Shown here in pieces: positions 13,062-26,639 of a stretch of 64,000 bases of DNA (positions within the stretch are counted from its first letter, which is position 1; every line of letters starts with the position of its first letter). This DNA is from Megaleporinus macrocephalus (Eukaryota; Chordata; Actinopteri; Characiformes; Anostomidae): the NCBI GenBank assembly GCA_021613375.1, contig CM038716.1, positions 18,421,524-18,485,523 on the forward strand, given 5' to 3'. Under the pieces are notes generated by a model. It was not told where the DNA came from and searched no databases. It saw only the letters and a program-made list of their open reading frames with translations. A program made the position numbers and the translations under genes.

Positions 13062-14060
13062 TGCTTTCTGAATACAGACCCTGCTGTGATGCAGTGGCTG
13101 CCTGCTTTGTTTTGTTCATTTTTGATAAGAGAGAAGCTTACAGCACCTTTAAGAGTCTTTTGGGGACTGTGTGATTTACTACTGAGTTCTGGATTTTATA
13201 TTTTTTAATTTATTGTTTTTTTTTTGCTCATTCATTTCTTTATCTTTTTTCCTTTTAGGACGGCAAACATATGTTTGATTTTATGTTCATGTTACATGTG
13301 TACGAGCAAAAAATAAAAAAGACTGCTAATTGTATGTCTGCAGAAACATCTGCATGCATGTGTGGGCGATTAGACCCCTGTTGATTGGTGCTAAATAGTG
13401 GATGAGTGTGCGGGTGAACGTGCGTTCCCTCCTCTCCCGTGGGACACTTCTGTGATACAGAGTATGTTATCAGTGTTTTTCTATGAAAACTACCGTAACT
13501 CGCCTCGCTATTCTTAACAGAGCCTGCCGCCTTTTAAAAAGAGCCAGCACAGCTGAAGTGGAAAAACAAGCTGTGGACCTAATTAAAGGCCTAATTTGGA
13601 AAAACATATTGCATATAATCACTCACAAACGCTTCCTGCGCCGCGCCGAAAGTTCAATTACAGGTTTTAGCGGGAGGGAAGCGTGCTGGAGCTGGAGCTG
13701 GAGCTGGGCCGTACAGTCTGATGTGGCAATGCATGGTGGAGCCTCTGTCATGTAATAACAGCTCTTCAGAGGAGAAGGCAGTACAGCCTGGGCCTGAGCA
13801 CCAACCAGGCTTGCTAACCACCCCAGAGGTCATGCATGTTCCAGCGGCGAGCTGAGGGCACAGGGGGATTTCAAATTGGGCCCCTTAAAATCTGTCACAA
13901 TCTCATTCGATAATAAACGAATGCTGCCTTATGTGTCTTTAATCTGAGTGTGCGAGGTTACTGTGTTGGCCGTACAAGCATGTTCGCCTCTTTGTGATCG
14001 CAATTATATTTCCTCAGGTCTAAAACCCTCTTAGGCAGAAGGAGGGAAAGTGTAGTAGAG
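13062..14060. other. About 1-kb segment splitting duplication unit 2
   Basis: This 999-bp segment sits between the left half of unit 2 (ending ctgtggtactgg) and a right half (starting ctgtggtcactgg at 14061). The near-identical 12-13-base junctions look like a target-site duplication, so the segment may be an insertion. I see no terminal inverted repeats and no poly-A end that would name its class. It contains a strong acceptor-like tract ending at 13259 (ttcctttta then g), an AATAAA at 13312-13317, and a complex AT-homeobox-like block around 13550-13625. A deletion or gene-conversion history is an alternative. Confidence 0.45.
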
Positions 14061-14168
14061 CTGTGGTCACTGGACAAACCGGAGGGTGAACAGTAAGATC
14101 TAGGTGCGCAGGTGCTGAGAAGAGTACGATATGGAGATTGCGGCCAAATCCATGCATCCACCTGGGAA
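14061..14168. repeat. Near-identical 108-bp repeat of 12825-12932
   Basis: Offset 1236 bases from the first copy. I can find essentially one substitution across 108 bases (gtgcggag versus gtgctgag). That is far closer than the two tandem left halves are to each other. The identity implies recent copying, gene conversion, or constraint. Confidence 0.9.
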
Positions 14169-15417
14169 TGCAGTCATTCTGTTACTCCATCACTCAAAGC
14201 ACAGCTGCGTGTCCATCTAAGTGTCTACCACATAAAAAACCACTGGATGACTTTGCACAGCAGTGCATTTATATATACTGCAGAACTGTTTTATTCCATT
14301 TTCAGTCAAAGTGCCAATTTATGCCCACCGAGGTCTGCATTCTAGAGCGGTCAGCTCATTATCCTGGGAATGGCAGCAGCTTCTTTGATTTACAAATTAG
14401 ATTGTCTCTTGATGGCTGCTCATCCTTTCAGGCCCATAGTGCTGTGCTGTCCACTCACAGTGGAGAAATGGAAAGAAACACCTGATCTGATTGTTTCTAC
14501 TGTCTCAAACGTCTTAAGCACAATTATATGCTGACAGTTTTGGTGACCAAGTCTTGCACAGTTGTTGAGAAGTCCTGTTTCTCTTTACGATCCTTTTTTA
14601 ACCCCTGGATAATCTGTTTGTTTGTTTTTTTCCATTAACTTTCTCCTACCTTACACGTGGATCTTACACCTAATCTGCTCAGAAATATCTCACCAAAAAG
14701 AACTAATTGTAAATAACTGGACTAAATGGTTGTTTGGACTGGATTGTGGTGTCTGAATACGGACAGACTCAGCAAAGGGTTCAAAAAAGAAAATAAATGC
14801 AAATATTTGTAAAATAAACTATTTAACAAAAAAGTAGAATCACAAAAAGAAACCAATAAAATAAGACAAGTGACTTAATGGACTAACATCCTATCATTTA
14901 GAGTTTTTGCAATGTTTTTTTTATTCAGTTACTACACTTCTGGTTGCTGGTTTCAAGTTTTTGTAATTGTAACTTATGATGCATATGGCTGTTCGGTGTT
15001 CTTTTAAACACATACAGAAAACCTTATCATAGCAAATTCATCATGCTGATGATAACACCATCATACTGCCCAGCCCTATTTCTCCACAGCCACAGCGGGC
15101 AAGCATTGATTTCTTCCACTGTCAGCTCTGGGGCCGAGCACAAGTGTACTCAAATCCCTTCCCCAAAACTTTCAGTGAGACAGATTTAAAGCTATAATCT
15201 AGAGCTTTCAACTCTTACTCCTCATTTGCTATTTGGATGTACTTTTTAAGGAACCCACACTTAAGTGATTAAAACTACAAGAAGCAAGTAGCATCTGCAC
15301 AACACTTGGCCAAGAACAACTAGGAACCCAAAATCTTTGAACAACCACGCACACAAACATGTGGCTGTTACCTGCATTAAAAATGTCAAAGGGCTACTTT
15401 TATACAGCCCGCCCTGC

Positions 15418-15420
<3 letters not shown>

Positions 15421-15448
<28 letters not shown>
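15421..15448. repeat. (AC)14 microsatellite
   Basis: A perfect dinucleotide run, directly visible. Confidence 0.97.
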
Positions 15449-16206
15449 GCCACATACGCAATCAGTAAAGAGAATATACGGCTAGAATGCACCAAATCAG
15501 AACTATTTTTGCACATAAATGTAATATCCATAGTAAAATCACGGCAAGACAAATTTACATCACAAAGCCCCCCATTCATAGCGAGAACAGTGCTGACCGG
15601 AGGTAGTGACACACGATTTGAAACAGAACAACAGTGCACATATCAGAGCCCATTACATAATTAGGAAAAAGGCATGACTCCCTTTGGCATGCTAAACTAA
15701 TATTCAGTCTACAATAGAGACTGTTGGACAAGGTCCCTCCGGTGGAACAAAGGGTCAAAGACTACAGACAGAATCAATGCTAAAGAACTTATGCTTAAAA
15801 CCAAAACTGAGTGGAGTCACTTTTAAAAGCCACATAGTCCATCCAGACAAGTGCAAGTACAAAAAAAGCTACTGGACGTTTAGCAGCCAAAAAACAGGCA
15901 GAAAGAAAAGAGGAAGAGGAGCATGCCTCACAGAGAACAGCACACAGAGCGGTAATGTGCGCAGTGACATCTGGGACTGTAATCAGGCGGCTTCTTTCAA
16001 ATGCTGCCAAAGCAAACAAGGCAGTAACAAATCCACTTTACAGCTCATCGATCTGCGCCAACCCCGGCCAAGCTAAACACGAGGGGACAGGAGCCTGCCT
16101 TTTAAATCCGGACCCCGAGGTCACTCTCTTGATGACCCTCAAAGTCCACATACCCCCCTCAGATGACTGTCATAGCATCCCACCTACTGCAACATACACA
16201 CGCAAC

Positions 16207-16264
16207 CACACGTACTGTACATGAACCCACCCAATCACACGTACTGAACACGAACACACCCAGT
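16207..16264. repeat. 29-bp tandem duplication
   Basis: cacacgtactgtacatgaac and cacacgtactgaacacgaac begin two adjacent 29-base units that differ at a few positions. Confidence 0.75.
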
Positions 16265-18728
16265 CTAACCAACACCTGCAAATTTATTGAACAATATTTC
16301 ATTAAATAATAGGAAAACAAGACTCTTACATTTTGCTTTTTCTCCATTAAAATTGAGCCAAACACTTATGCAAAGCCATCTGTTAGGCCTTATCTACAGG
16401 CATTTATAAGTAAAAATGAAATTGGATAATAACACAAGCATAATGTAGAAGCAGATTAATGAAATTACCAAAGTTATGGTAACGCCCTGCATCCCATTCT
16501 GCAAGAATTTATCGCTGGTTGCAGCACAATGCTGCCTTTCATTTAGCTTCAGATGTAAAACGAGATACACTAAAACAAATAAACAAATATTGTTGTTGGA
16601 AGTATTGGATATTTTCAAAGGCATAACGCATATTCCTCTAGGTTAGAACACTTCCAGATGGCGGGGAACAATAAGTGCAACCCAGGGCGGAGGCATCATT
16701 GATTTTCTCTGGGCGACATTTCGGTGGTCTATCGCACAACAGCCGGCTACCCGCCGTATTTGTGCATGTGCGCTCATGAGATGGGGCGGAAAATGAAGAA
16801 GATTGGCTAATTTAATTTGAATACAGCCCGACGAGGGCCACTGCAGCGATGCTTTGGATCTGGCCAGAAACACCAGTGGGCAGCCGGACGGTTCGCTGCT
16901 GCGAAAAAGATGAGAGCACAAAGCAAAACGCTCCCTCTGTTGCTACAACACGCACAGAGCTCAGCAGACGTCCGGCCAGGACGCAGCCTCCATTGAGAGC
17001 GTAAATGAGGTATACGTCCTTAGAGACTTGCTTCTTGCAATCCAAGTAAACCCAAACCTAGTGATGTTGAGGCCGGGACTCTGAGGTGGTCAGTCTGTGG
17101 TCAGCAGTTTCTTAAATTCTTTATTTGCAAATTCTCTTTTTTTTCATGGCTACTTTCATGCTCCGGTACGGTCGTCATTAACACAAATATTGTAATTAAT
17201 GATTTGTTCTTTTTTTAGTTCATTGTATAAAAAAATTAAGACCAACTAATTACTTAACAACAATTCCTAGCTATTTTTATTTAAACTTATTTAATTGTAT
17301 TAATCTCTACAGTAACATACAATAAAAGTCAAACAGAGCCACATTTGCTTAAGAGTAAAAATGTAAACAAACAACTATAAAAAAACATTAATTCTGAAAG
17401 CTAAGAATTAGGTACATAGCTAACAAATAAGCAAGCATTACTCTGTGCCCTCTAAACAAATTAGATATTTTCACGACTTTCATGATGTGTCTCAATTATT
17501 GGCTTAAATGCTTTCTTGTACATTTATTCACCTCAACCCAATGTTCCCAATTCACACACCACCCGCTGTAGCACAATATGACTGTGGAAAATAATTGCAG
17601 TCAGAAAATAATAGTGATTATGTAATAATTGTGACAGGTTTATTTCTCAGTGATGGTTCTAAACTACTTCTTATCTAATCTCAGAAAAAAACTAACAACT
17701 CGAACTTAATGGTTGGTATTAAACGACTGACCTGCGGTCTCTGTCTTCTGCACAGTGCAGTAAAAAATATGAAAGTGTTCAGCAACAGAACAGTAGAAAT
17801 ATAAAATACAACAGAACAGAAAATCATGGGTTATAGAAAATAAACACTAAAACATAAATGATGAAAAGTAGAGTAAAAAGTAAAGGCCCTTAGAACAGAT
17901 ACATTTAAGCTGACATAGTCCTAAAATAATGTTTAAAATGTCCACAAACTGCTCTCGGTCTCAAAAAAAGTTAAAAGCTTATAATAAAATGTTTCATAAA
18001 ATAAAATGAAACAGCTATATGAGAGAAAAGTGATAAACTAATATAATAAGTAATCTAAGAGTACTGGGCTATACAGTAACAGCTCACATAATGAGTGGGG
18101 ACGGATAGAGAGAGAAAGAGACAGTAACTAAAAGCCCTGTAAAAAGATTGGTGTGAGTCTTAAGTCTTAAGGTTATGGTTAAAAGTATCAACAGACAACA
18201 GTGCCCTCAGGAAAATAGGCCTTTGGACAGCACGCGGTGCCGGACGATATCAGTCGTGCTCTGGCAAGTTTAAGACAACAGTGAGAGTGGTGTGATGGAA
18301 GTGTGTCTGTTGCTGTTGATATCTCCTGGTGGGTGAGCCCAGCAGGTCTGACCCATGGTCAGTCAAAGGGGCTGGCCGTTCGGAGGGGAGACTGTGTATG
18401 AGCGGGGAAACACACACCTCACCCTGACCATGTATGGGGAACGTCTCCATGGTTACGGTCAGCTGTCCCGCCAGCGGACCCCGTCTGCACGGCGCTGAAA
18501 CCACAGCAATGACTCACGAGTATGTGGAGAGCCAACCCAATAGTGCTCTTCACACTCACACACCCACCCTCAACACACACTTACACACATATGCCCCAAG
18601 GCCAGCAGGAGAGAGAGTGTCAGAATTAGATCTGATCCACCGCAAAGGCAGCCCATGCCAGCACGCCTCCTCCAGATCAAAGCAGTGGTTGGGTTTCTTC
18701 TGCCCAGGCTTATAGCAGACGCGGGACC

Positions 18729-18732
<4 letters not shown>

Positions 18733-18775
<43 letters not shown>
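18733..18775. repeat. (TG)n microsatellite
   Basis: A perfect TG run of about 43 bases. Confidence 0.97.
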
Positions 18776-18777
<2 letters not shown>

Positions 18778-20334
18778 ACAGCGGTCCAGGGCTGATCTAT
18801 ATCAGCATGTGTGAGGCACAGTGACAGTATCTGGGCATAGAAGATCTCATCATATATCTGCCATATACTGACTTCACATGAAGGATATGTTTACATGAAA
18901 TACCTTAAAATATCAATCGGTCAGGACTACAAATGACAGACACTGTATATAAACACAGTACAGAAGTTCTAGGCACCTGAGACTTAGTTTAATAAGCTTA
19001 CTAAAAGCAGTAAGCATGGCATTATTAAAAAAGCAGTGAATTTTAGACCTCACCTCTAAAAAACCTGTGTTATTTGTAATTATTATTTAATACCTGGTTT
19101 GGCTAATAGAATAATTGATGTTTGTTTGCATTTATTTACATTTTTTAAAAACACTTACTGCTGAGACAAATTGTTTTTAAAAAAATTGTATCAAAGACGT
19201 CGTACAGCACATGTTAGCTATTCTAACAAAAACCCCCAAAGAACTGAACAAAACCAAAAAAAAGTTAACTTTTATTATTTAATATTGTTGTTGCTTTAGT
19301 CTTTTTTAATATAAATTAAAGAAAAAATAATTAAAAGAAAAAGGTTAAAATAATTTGGTTCTAATTCTTATCTAAGATAAGTCTTTGGGTTCTTTGAAGA
19401 AAAAAAAAGTTCTACTTAGCACCGAAAGGGTCTCCTTTACTTTTTACACACAACATTTTTTAATAATTTACACAACAATTTTTGTAAAGAATGTAGTTTC
19501 TTATTCCAAATTGCTTTTGTTAAACATCTTTAATACGAGAACACATTTAGTATGCAACAGATGTAAACGTTTAAGCCCTGGTGAAAGTTTTGTTAAATGT
19601 AAAAAGACATTAACACCTCCTCTACAAGCCCCAAATACATGTAATATATTGGGAAAAGGGATCAAACCTCTTACACAATATAAATGAATATGTTACATTT
19701 AACACATAGACAGTAACTGTGCTTTCAAATATGCAGCAACGTGTTCTTTGTAGATGTGCTTATTATTTCATTTAGAAAATCAACAACACTAATCCAGGAA
19801 TATGACTGTAAGTCCTCTGTAACACACTGGCGACATATATTCAATATCAGTCATTGATATTTTTTTCTTTTTTAAGAATGATTAAACTCTATGTTTTGTT
19901 ATCATTTTAGTGCTGAGTGAAGAAGAAAAGACAACTGTGATTGATTTCTCTATTATTTTGGCGGCGTTAGCGCATGCCCTGACTTAAACTTTCTGTTTAT
20001 GTAAAACTGACTTGTTGAGAGAATAAAGTCAGTGAAGCTATCAGCAGAGGTGCTGTGTATGCACTTACTGTATGTGCGGTCTGTGTGTGCGTGCGTGTGA
20101 CCTAGGACAGAACTGGAAGCCGCTGAGTCTCCTCAGGCTTCGTGATGGACACTGAGCTAACGTCTGAAACAGCGAGCAGCTTCCAAACCACAACCACATC
20201 ATCTGAGAACGGAAGAGAGGGAGGGAGAAAAAGAAAGAGAGGAGCTGGAGCTGCCATGATGCTCTCATTAGATCAGCCTGATATCATCCTAACCACTACC
20301 TCAGGCCGTCACCACTACAAACAACCCAGCAGAG

Positions 20335-20380
20335 CAGAGGAGAGGAGAGGAGAGGAGAGGAGAAGAGGAAGAGAAGAGAG
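20335..20380. repeat. (GGAGA)n purine tract
   Basis: Repeated AGGAG/GAGAG pentamers that grade into agaagaggaagag. Confidence 0.85.
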
Positions 20381-20618
20381 TCAGTGAAAGAAAAATGAGG
20401 GAGGAGGCCTTGGCGAATGTGTGCAGCCCACCGCAATTTGTGAGTGCAACTTCATTAAATGTACATCTACTTCTACAGCAGATGTTACTATACTTACTAA
20501 ATGTGCATGGTGGAAACCAAATCCATACTACATGCGACTGGGTGATATGGCAAAGGTGTGTGAAGATGTACTGTGCACAAGTCAGAGACCAAGCATCAGG
20601 TGGGGTTGGGGGGAGGGT

Positions 20619-20656
20619 GGAAAAAAAACAAAACAAAAAACAAAACAAAAAAAAAC
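20619..20656. repeat. A-rich (CAAAA)n tract
   Basis: Interrupted A runs with regular C spacing. Confidence 0.85.
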
Positions 20657-22717
20657 CCCTATAATTAAACAATAATTTTTTGTAAACATCTCCAGAGTTT
20701 TAGAATTTGGATGCATTTTCTGCTTCTTATGATTCAAGTAACCTCAAATAGTACAAATTCAGATTTCTCAGTCCATAAAATATTACTCCACTCCTCAGAT
20801 GTCCAGTTCCAACATCTATATTTGTTCTAATTCTGTAAAATAATGATATAATGATGTGGCAATATACAAACACTTCACTCTGACGCAATTATCGCAGTAA
20901 CTATAAAATATCCAGAGACTGCAACAATCTCCAAAGACTTATAATAGAAATAATAAGCACCTTATCATATCTTACATAAATAAAAGTGTAAGGCTGCAGG
21001 ATCTAACTGCGTTCTGTCTGATTTTCTAACGTTCATTGATCCATCAGGAGCAAACTGTGAGCAGTTATGTATAACTCCTACAGAAAAGAAGACTAACAGG
21101 CTTCGATCCACACCGTTCGGTTCCGCATGAGGCAAATTAGACATATAAACACTGACGCAACGTGAAGAAGAGTCAGGTCATGTGATCAGGAGCAAGACAG
21201 TGAAAATGTCATTACCTCTTTGGAAACCATTTAGGTCAAGTGAAGTCAAAAGAGAGAGAGAGAGGGTGAGGTAACTGAAGCCAGATGGGCGAGTAGGAGA
21301 GGACTAGGCCGGGCAGGTTTTATGTGAGAAAGAGCAGGCGGCCTGCTCTGTCGCCGCTGTTTTGGGGAGGGTGGGCTGCTGGCCCTGAGATTCCGTGGGC
21401 TGCCTCTCCTCACGGGACACACATCAAAGGGCCCTGGGTCTGGCCCCCGGGCCAGCGCTGTGGCCCATGATGGAAAAACAACAACAACAACACGCGGCTC
21501 GGAGAAAATGGCTGTCAGATTTGGGTCGGGCCTCCTCTAGTGCTCTCCCCTGTCATTTTCTGTATTAGCTGTGGTCTGGGTGCTGAAATCTCACATTATG
21601 TGGGTAGAGACGCACGGCTGCCCGGACTAGCGTACGCACGTGGATGTATGTGCGAGAGTGTGTGTGCAGCAACTAGGCAGGGTGCTGGAGCCCAGCTGGT
21701 AGTGCGGCGAGTTCCGGCCTAAGATCTATCCGGCTGCGGTGCTGAAGAAACAGCCTGCCCTGTGACCTGCACACATCATACAAGGCCTGGCAGATCACTG
21801 ATTAGAGCTGGAGGCTGTACTCACTGCTCTGTTCCAAAGAGCAGACTCTGCACATGCACGGCCACTCCGTTTACCACTCCATTTAACACTGCCTTTGTTT
21901 CAGAGTCTTCACAAACACCCCTCTTTAGGTAAACTCTACGTACAGGACAGCAAGACTTTGGAAAAAAGACACACTTACATCATCCAATATGAGTAACTGG
22001 ACAACTCATGGTTAGCATGATAGCACCACGCACAGGCGTTTTTAAAGTGTTACCAAGTGGATCCCGTTCAGAGTAGTGTAACACAGGGAGACAGGTTGCT
22101 AAGTTGCTCTGCAGCATCCAGTGATGCACAAGAAGAATATATTCAGTAAAGAAGAAAAGCACTTACACAAACACTCTCTGGCTACATGGATTAAGCTTCC
22201 ATTTACAGAAATACTGTATTTAAAATATACAAATAAATCAATACATAAATGTCTGGATAATTAAATATAAGTCAGCTGACAAACAGAAGCAGCAAGCAGG
22301 CGACTAAGTAACAATTCTAGCATCTGCAAACAGATTGACGGCTCCGCAAGGCATCCTTCTTGTTCCTTGGCTTGGCCAAAAAAAATTACGTCCTTGTATG
22401 TAAACCTCTTAGAGTAATAAAAAAAACCTTTAGTAAGGGTGCACTGACAATCTGGCCAGAAACCTTTTTTTTCAGTAATTTTCATTAATTTTTACATTTT
22501 CATTCATTTTTCTCTCTCAACAAAACCAAGACTTTTAAAAGTCAAAAGCCAAATAATTTGAATAAAAATTAAAATGAGAAACAGAGACCCCATTTGTATC
22601 AATTTCTGACCAGTAGAGATACATTCAGAGTGAAAAGGTTGTCAAGAGTGTACACTGTAGCCGACATAATATATTAATTTTAGTATTTTTATGTAAACTG
22701 TTTTATTTACTGTCCGC

Positions 22718-22738
22718 TTTTTTTTTTTTTTTTTTTTT
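22718..22738. repeat. Poly-T tract
   Basis: A run of about 21 T residues. It could be the reversed poly-A of an old retrocopy, but no element body is recognisable beside it. Confidence 0.9.
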
Positions 22739-23746
22739 GCTTTTGGTTGTTGGCTTAATGACCTTAATTTTGGTTTCAGCCAAGAATTCAATTGCTCAGC
22801 GTATAAGGAGACTTTTGTCACAGACATCTAAAAAAATATTTCCGTGTAAATCAACTCAGAAGAGAGTGTGGGATCAGCACAGCTCACACTTGCCACATCC
22901 CAGCTTCCTCTGGGTCCATGGTGGGAAAGCAAGTAGGCCTTTAAGAAAAACGGCTCTGTCCTGCCCTTCACACTCTGCTGCCGGGCTGCTGTGTGTTATG
23001 GGAGCGCTTGTTCTCGAGCTGCGGCTCATTAGGAGTAATCACGGAGACCTTCCTCGACTGGGACGTCCCTGAAGGCTGGAGCAGCTTCCTCGCTGCGCTT
23101 TCAGACATGCCGCTGGAAAACCTGCCTCGCTCCCAAAGCAGGCTCATTTCCTCTGGACTACACACATTTACATTACAGCTGAGCCTAAACTACCTGTTAT
23201 TAAAGTAATGCTGCCCAATCGCTAACCAGATTATAAGATTATTCTGGCAGGGCCTGTTCTACACCACCAAAACATACAAAACCAAATAAATACTTAGCAA
23301 TGATAAGACAATGTGTTTTAACCCATGTTTAACACAAACTGAGGCTATTTGAGTTGCTTTATCTGCTCGTTTCTGTTTGGAACACAATAAATAACACGGT
23401 TTCCGAAAGCTGTTGTGGCGTTTATTTAATAAGTAAACGAGATCTAAAGCTTCAAATTCTGAGATTTTTATCCAGTTTGTGTCAAAAGTACCTTGTTTGA
23501 GCAAGACAATGCATGAACAGGAAAACAGATCACGAGAACAATAAACACTTAATAAACTAAATTTAAACAGCGCTTTGCAGCACAAAAGGAAGGCTTGTGC
23601 GCATTTATATAGTGACAGTTTATCAGAGTATCGTAACATGCTAAAAGCTCTCTAGTGGCACATTTAAATAAAATCCTACAAAATATCTAAACCTGATCGC
23701 ATGTGTTTTGCAGGCTGTATATGCTAAGTATGTTTAATTTGTTTAA

Positions 23747-23751
<5 letters not shown>

Positions 23752-23789
<38 letters not shown>
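23752..23789. repeat. (TA)n microsatellite
   Basis: About 19 TA units, preceded by an A run. Confidence 0.97.
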
Positions 23790-23792
<3 letters not shown>

Positions 23793-24119
23793 AATTGGTG
23801 GTATAAAATAAAAAAGAATTAAAAAAAAAGATAAAAGGTGAGATTTCTGAGCCCAAACAAATGCTCTGAGTAACTGAGACGACATTAATTTGACAGGAAT
23901 TATCAGTAATCTCAGATCTCATCTACTGAGGATATTCATTTCTCCTCAAACTTAAAGCCATTTTTCTATCACAGACCCAATGCCAGCTGTCTGCCGTGTG
24001 TAATATGGACCAACTAGTTTGAGTTTTTGTAAAAGATAAGAAACGTCCTGCGTCCATGTGTTAGCCTGGCCTGTGCTGTGCAGCTCAGTGCCCATATAAC
24101 AAGTCTCCTGCTGTGCTGT

Positions 24120-24240
24120 GCCTCCTTTCCTGCTGTGCAAATTTGTCCAATTAGCTACGGCCCCACGGGGTGGAATTCAGTGTGAAATGGGGGCCGCCAC
24201 TATCCACACATTAACCCACAATAAAGAGAATTTCACAGAT
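24120..24240. promoter_or_regulatory. Candidate conserved non-coding element
   Basis: Repeat-free sequence with gtccaattagctacggcc, a ggaattcagtgtgaaatg block, and the CAATTAG homeodomain core. This is a texture-based call only. Confidence 0.25.
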
Positions 24241-26510
24241 ACGCCAATCTACTGCCCAGCAACAGCAGGGCGACAGAGGTAAGGGGCAGAGGTAACGTCT
24301 TATGGCCCTCCATCACCTCAGCACCCAGCCTCCAATAACAAAGACATTTAAAGGGCCCATGTCAGGGAAAATTAAAGGTTTCTCTTTCTGTGGTATGTTA
24401 GTGCTGATAAACCTGTACTTTGCTTTCGCCATATCCATATAACACGTACAGGAACATTTTTAATTCATTCTTTCTGTGTCACAAAAAAACAAGACATTTT
24501 TACACTTATCCAGCTAATTACAACGTCAGCTTTGCATAGTCACACTTCACAGCGTTGAAGAACCATAGAACATTCCACTGTAGAAGTGGACATCAACCCT
24601 CAAAGCATATCATATGGCAAACAAAAAAGAATGTGGATAAAAAATAATAATTGTTATTTCAGCAATTAAAATGCTATGTAACTAAAAAATCTAAACTTTA
24701 AGACATAAAAGTTAAGTGTGTTCTGAAAAGCCAGTCACTTCTGTACACAATGTAATTATTGATGTACATTATTTTAGACTATGTAATTAATATGACGGTA
24801 AGTTGCCATGTTCTCATTAAGGGTCTGAAAGACTCTTGTTTATTAAGGACGGAAGGCACGGGCTGAGTAAACAAAGCAACTTTGCTCACTTAGTTGCATC
24901 ATCTCCACAAATCTCTCATAAGTCTGTTATCAGCTAGTAACAGTTTAGACCGCTACTTAATAAGCTTGCCAGTTTGCTAGTGATTAGCCACTACGTCAAG
25001 CGTTTTAGGCACTTAACTGTGACAGTTTAGCTAAACAGCCACAAGAGACCAAGGCTGAGAGTTACCAAGCTGTCATAACGAGCATATTTAGACATCATGT
25101 AGTCTTATGAACAGTACAGTAAAGTGCTACCAAATATTTACATGGTATTTTAATTTTTTAATTAAAACAATAAAATTATACAGCAGGAACATTTCACATT
25201 TCAGGTTAGTTAAAAAATTAGAAAAAAAGCTCTTTTAAACTTAAATTACATTCTGAAAGAAAAAGTTTTATCAACAGGAGAATTGTACCACCACACAAGG
25301 ACCATACTTGTCCAGTGTTTCTATCCTGAATAAACTAGCATTATTATGAGCTACCAACTCTCCGCTTTACCACAACTCCACTTCTACCCCAAGAAAGTAT
25401 ACAAGTTGTTAGCTAGCTGGCTAACTAATGGTGACTAACCAAGAACTGTGTTTCTCTTTCTTGTTGACTAATTCAGCTAATGTAAACTAATATTAAGACA
25501 AGTTTATAGTAAGTATTATTAATTTAGCAACCTAAAGCTATTAATAAGAAGCCAAACAGAAGCTAGACATAATTAAACAATTGCAAAGTTTTCAGTCTTT
25601 TATAGAACATTATATATAATTATGTAATAAAAATCCATATAGTTTAATGCATGTGTTTATACAGCAAACACAGAAAGATGTGTAATTAATATGCACTTGC
25701 GGAATACACAGAGGACAGTCTTTGTCCTTCTTTCTCACCTAATATCATGGTTGTAGAACTATTAGATTTTAATGGTGGACATAAAAGTAGTTATGACTCA
25801 AGTAGATTTTTTTCAAGTAATAACTTATCTATTTTTAATGATTTCCTTTATTCATATGTTCAGTTATGTTTAAGTGAATGGTCTCTTAAGTTACATAACT
25901 AGGAGTTTTCAGTGTTCTTTTTACTCCTGGTGACTGAACAGGTTTCAATGTCAGTGGAAATGAACAGGCTTTTAAAATCATTGCTCACAATATGTTGGCC
26001 TACTGAACAATAGTTAGGTCAGCAGTTCTTAGCCGGCTGTGGAAAACAATGGTGAGACAACAGTTGAGGCCACTGTGCTGGTAGAATAGATTAATGCTGG
26101 TGATTCAGTGATAACACACTGAACACCAACATATGAGAGTGTGTGTGTGTGAGTGAGAGAGAGAGTGAGAGAGAGAGAAAGTGTGGGTGATGTCGGTATG
26201 CTGGGTGCAGTAAGGTGGTGCAGTAATCATTTTAATCAGCACTTCCGACAAACAAAGCAGCAATTATTACTCTGACTGCAGGCCACATGGTGCTGGGCTG
26301 ACATCATGCCCACTGATGATATCACTGTTTAGACACCACAGCTGAGGACTGATCAGGTCTAAAACAATAGTTTGGAGTCTGGGAAATATGGTGAAAAACT
26401 GGGTCAATGGGGTGGCTGGCCCGATAAAGACAGCCCGAGACAGGATTACCAAAAACTCTGAGAGTCCCTTTTGCACGCCATTAAGTTGGGTTAGCAGGGA
26501 AGCAGAGGGA

Positions 26511-26560
26511 TGTGAGGGAGAGAGGAAGAGAGAGGAAGAGAGAGGAAGAGAGAGGGAGGG
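26511..26560. repeat. 10-bp purine tandem repeat
   Basis: The unit agaggaagag repeats three to four times, followed by gagggaggg. All purines on the + strand. Confidence 0.85.
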
Positions 26561-26639
26561 CACAGTGCTGGAGAGGCTTGTTTTCTGAGTGGGCATTTGC
26601 CTCTTGTTGTCTCCCAACAGCCAGGCTGTTTTGACAAAT

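Larger units (their letters stand above)
14170..18730. other. Non-coding, AT-rich unique DNA
   Basis: No gene is supported. A CA array is at 15421-15448. At 15075-15086, gcccagccct closes a TGATGATAAC-rich stretch that resembles the end of a teleost GGGCTGGGC-type transposon, but no partner end is seen. Two copies of a 29-base unit (cacacgtactg...) lie at 16207-16264. From 17.1 to 18.2 kb the DNA is strongly AT-rich with no structure I can name. Confidence 0.5.
18790..22700. other. Non-coding DNA with short simple repeats
   Basis: No gene is supported. 18.9-20.0 kb is very AT-rich. At 19380-19440, gggttctttgaag followed by agcaccgaaagggtctcctt resembles the teleost GGTTCTTTGAAGAACC-type palindromic MITE, but it is decayed. 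20.1-20.4 kb is purine-rich, and a gcgactgggtgatatggcaa motif at about 20533-20552 resembles a dispersed-repeat end. 21.2-21.8 kb is GC-rich and unique. Confidence 0.5.
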
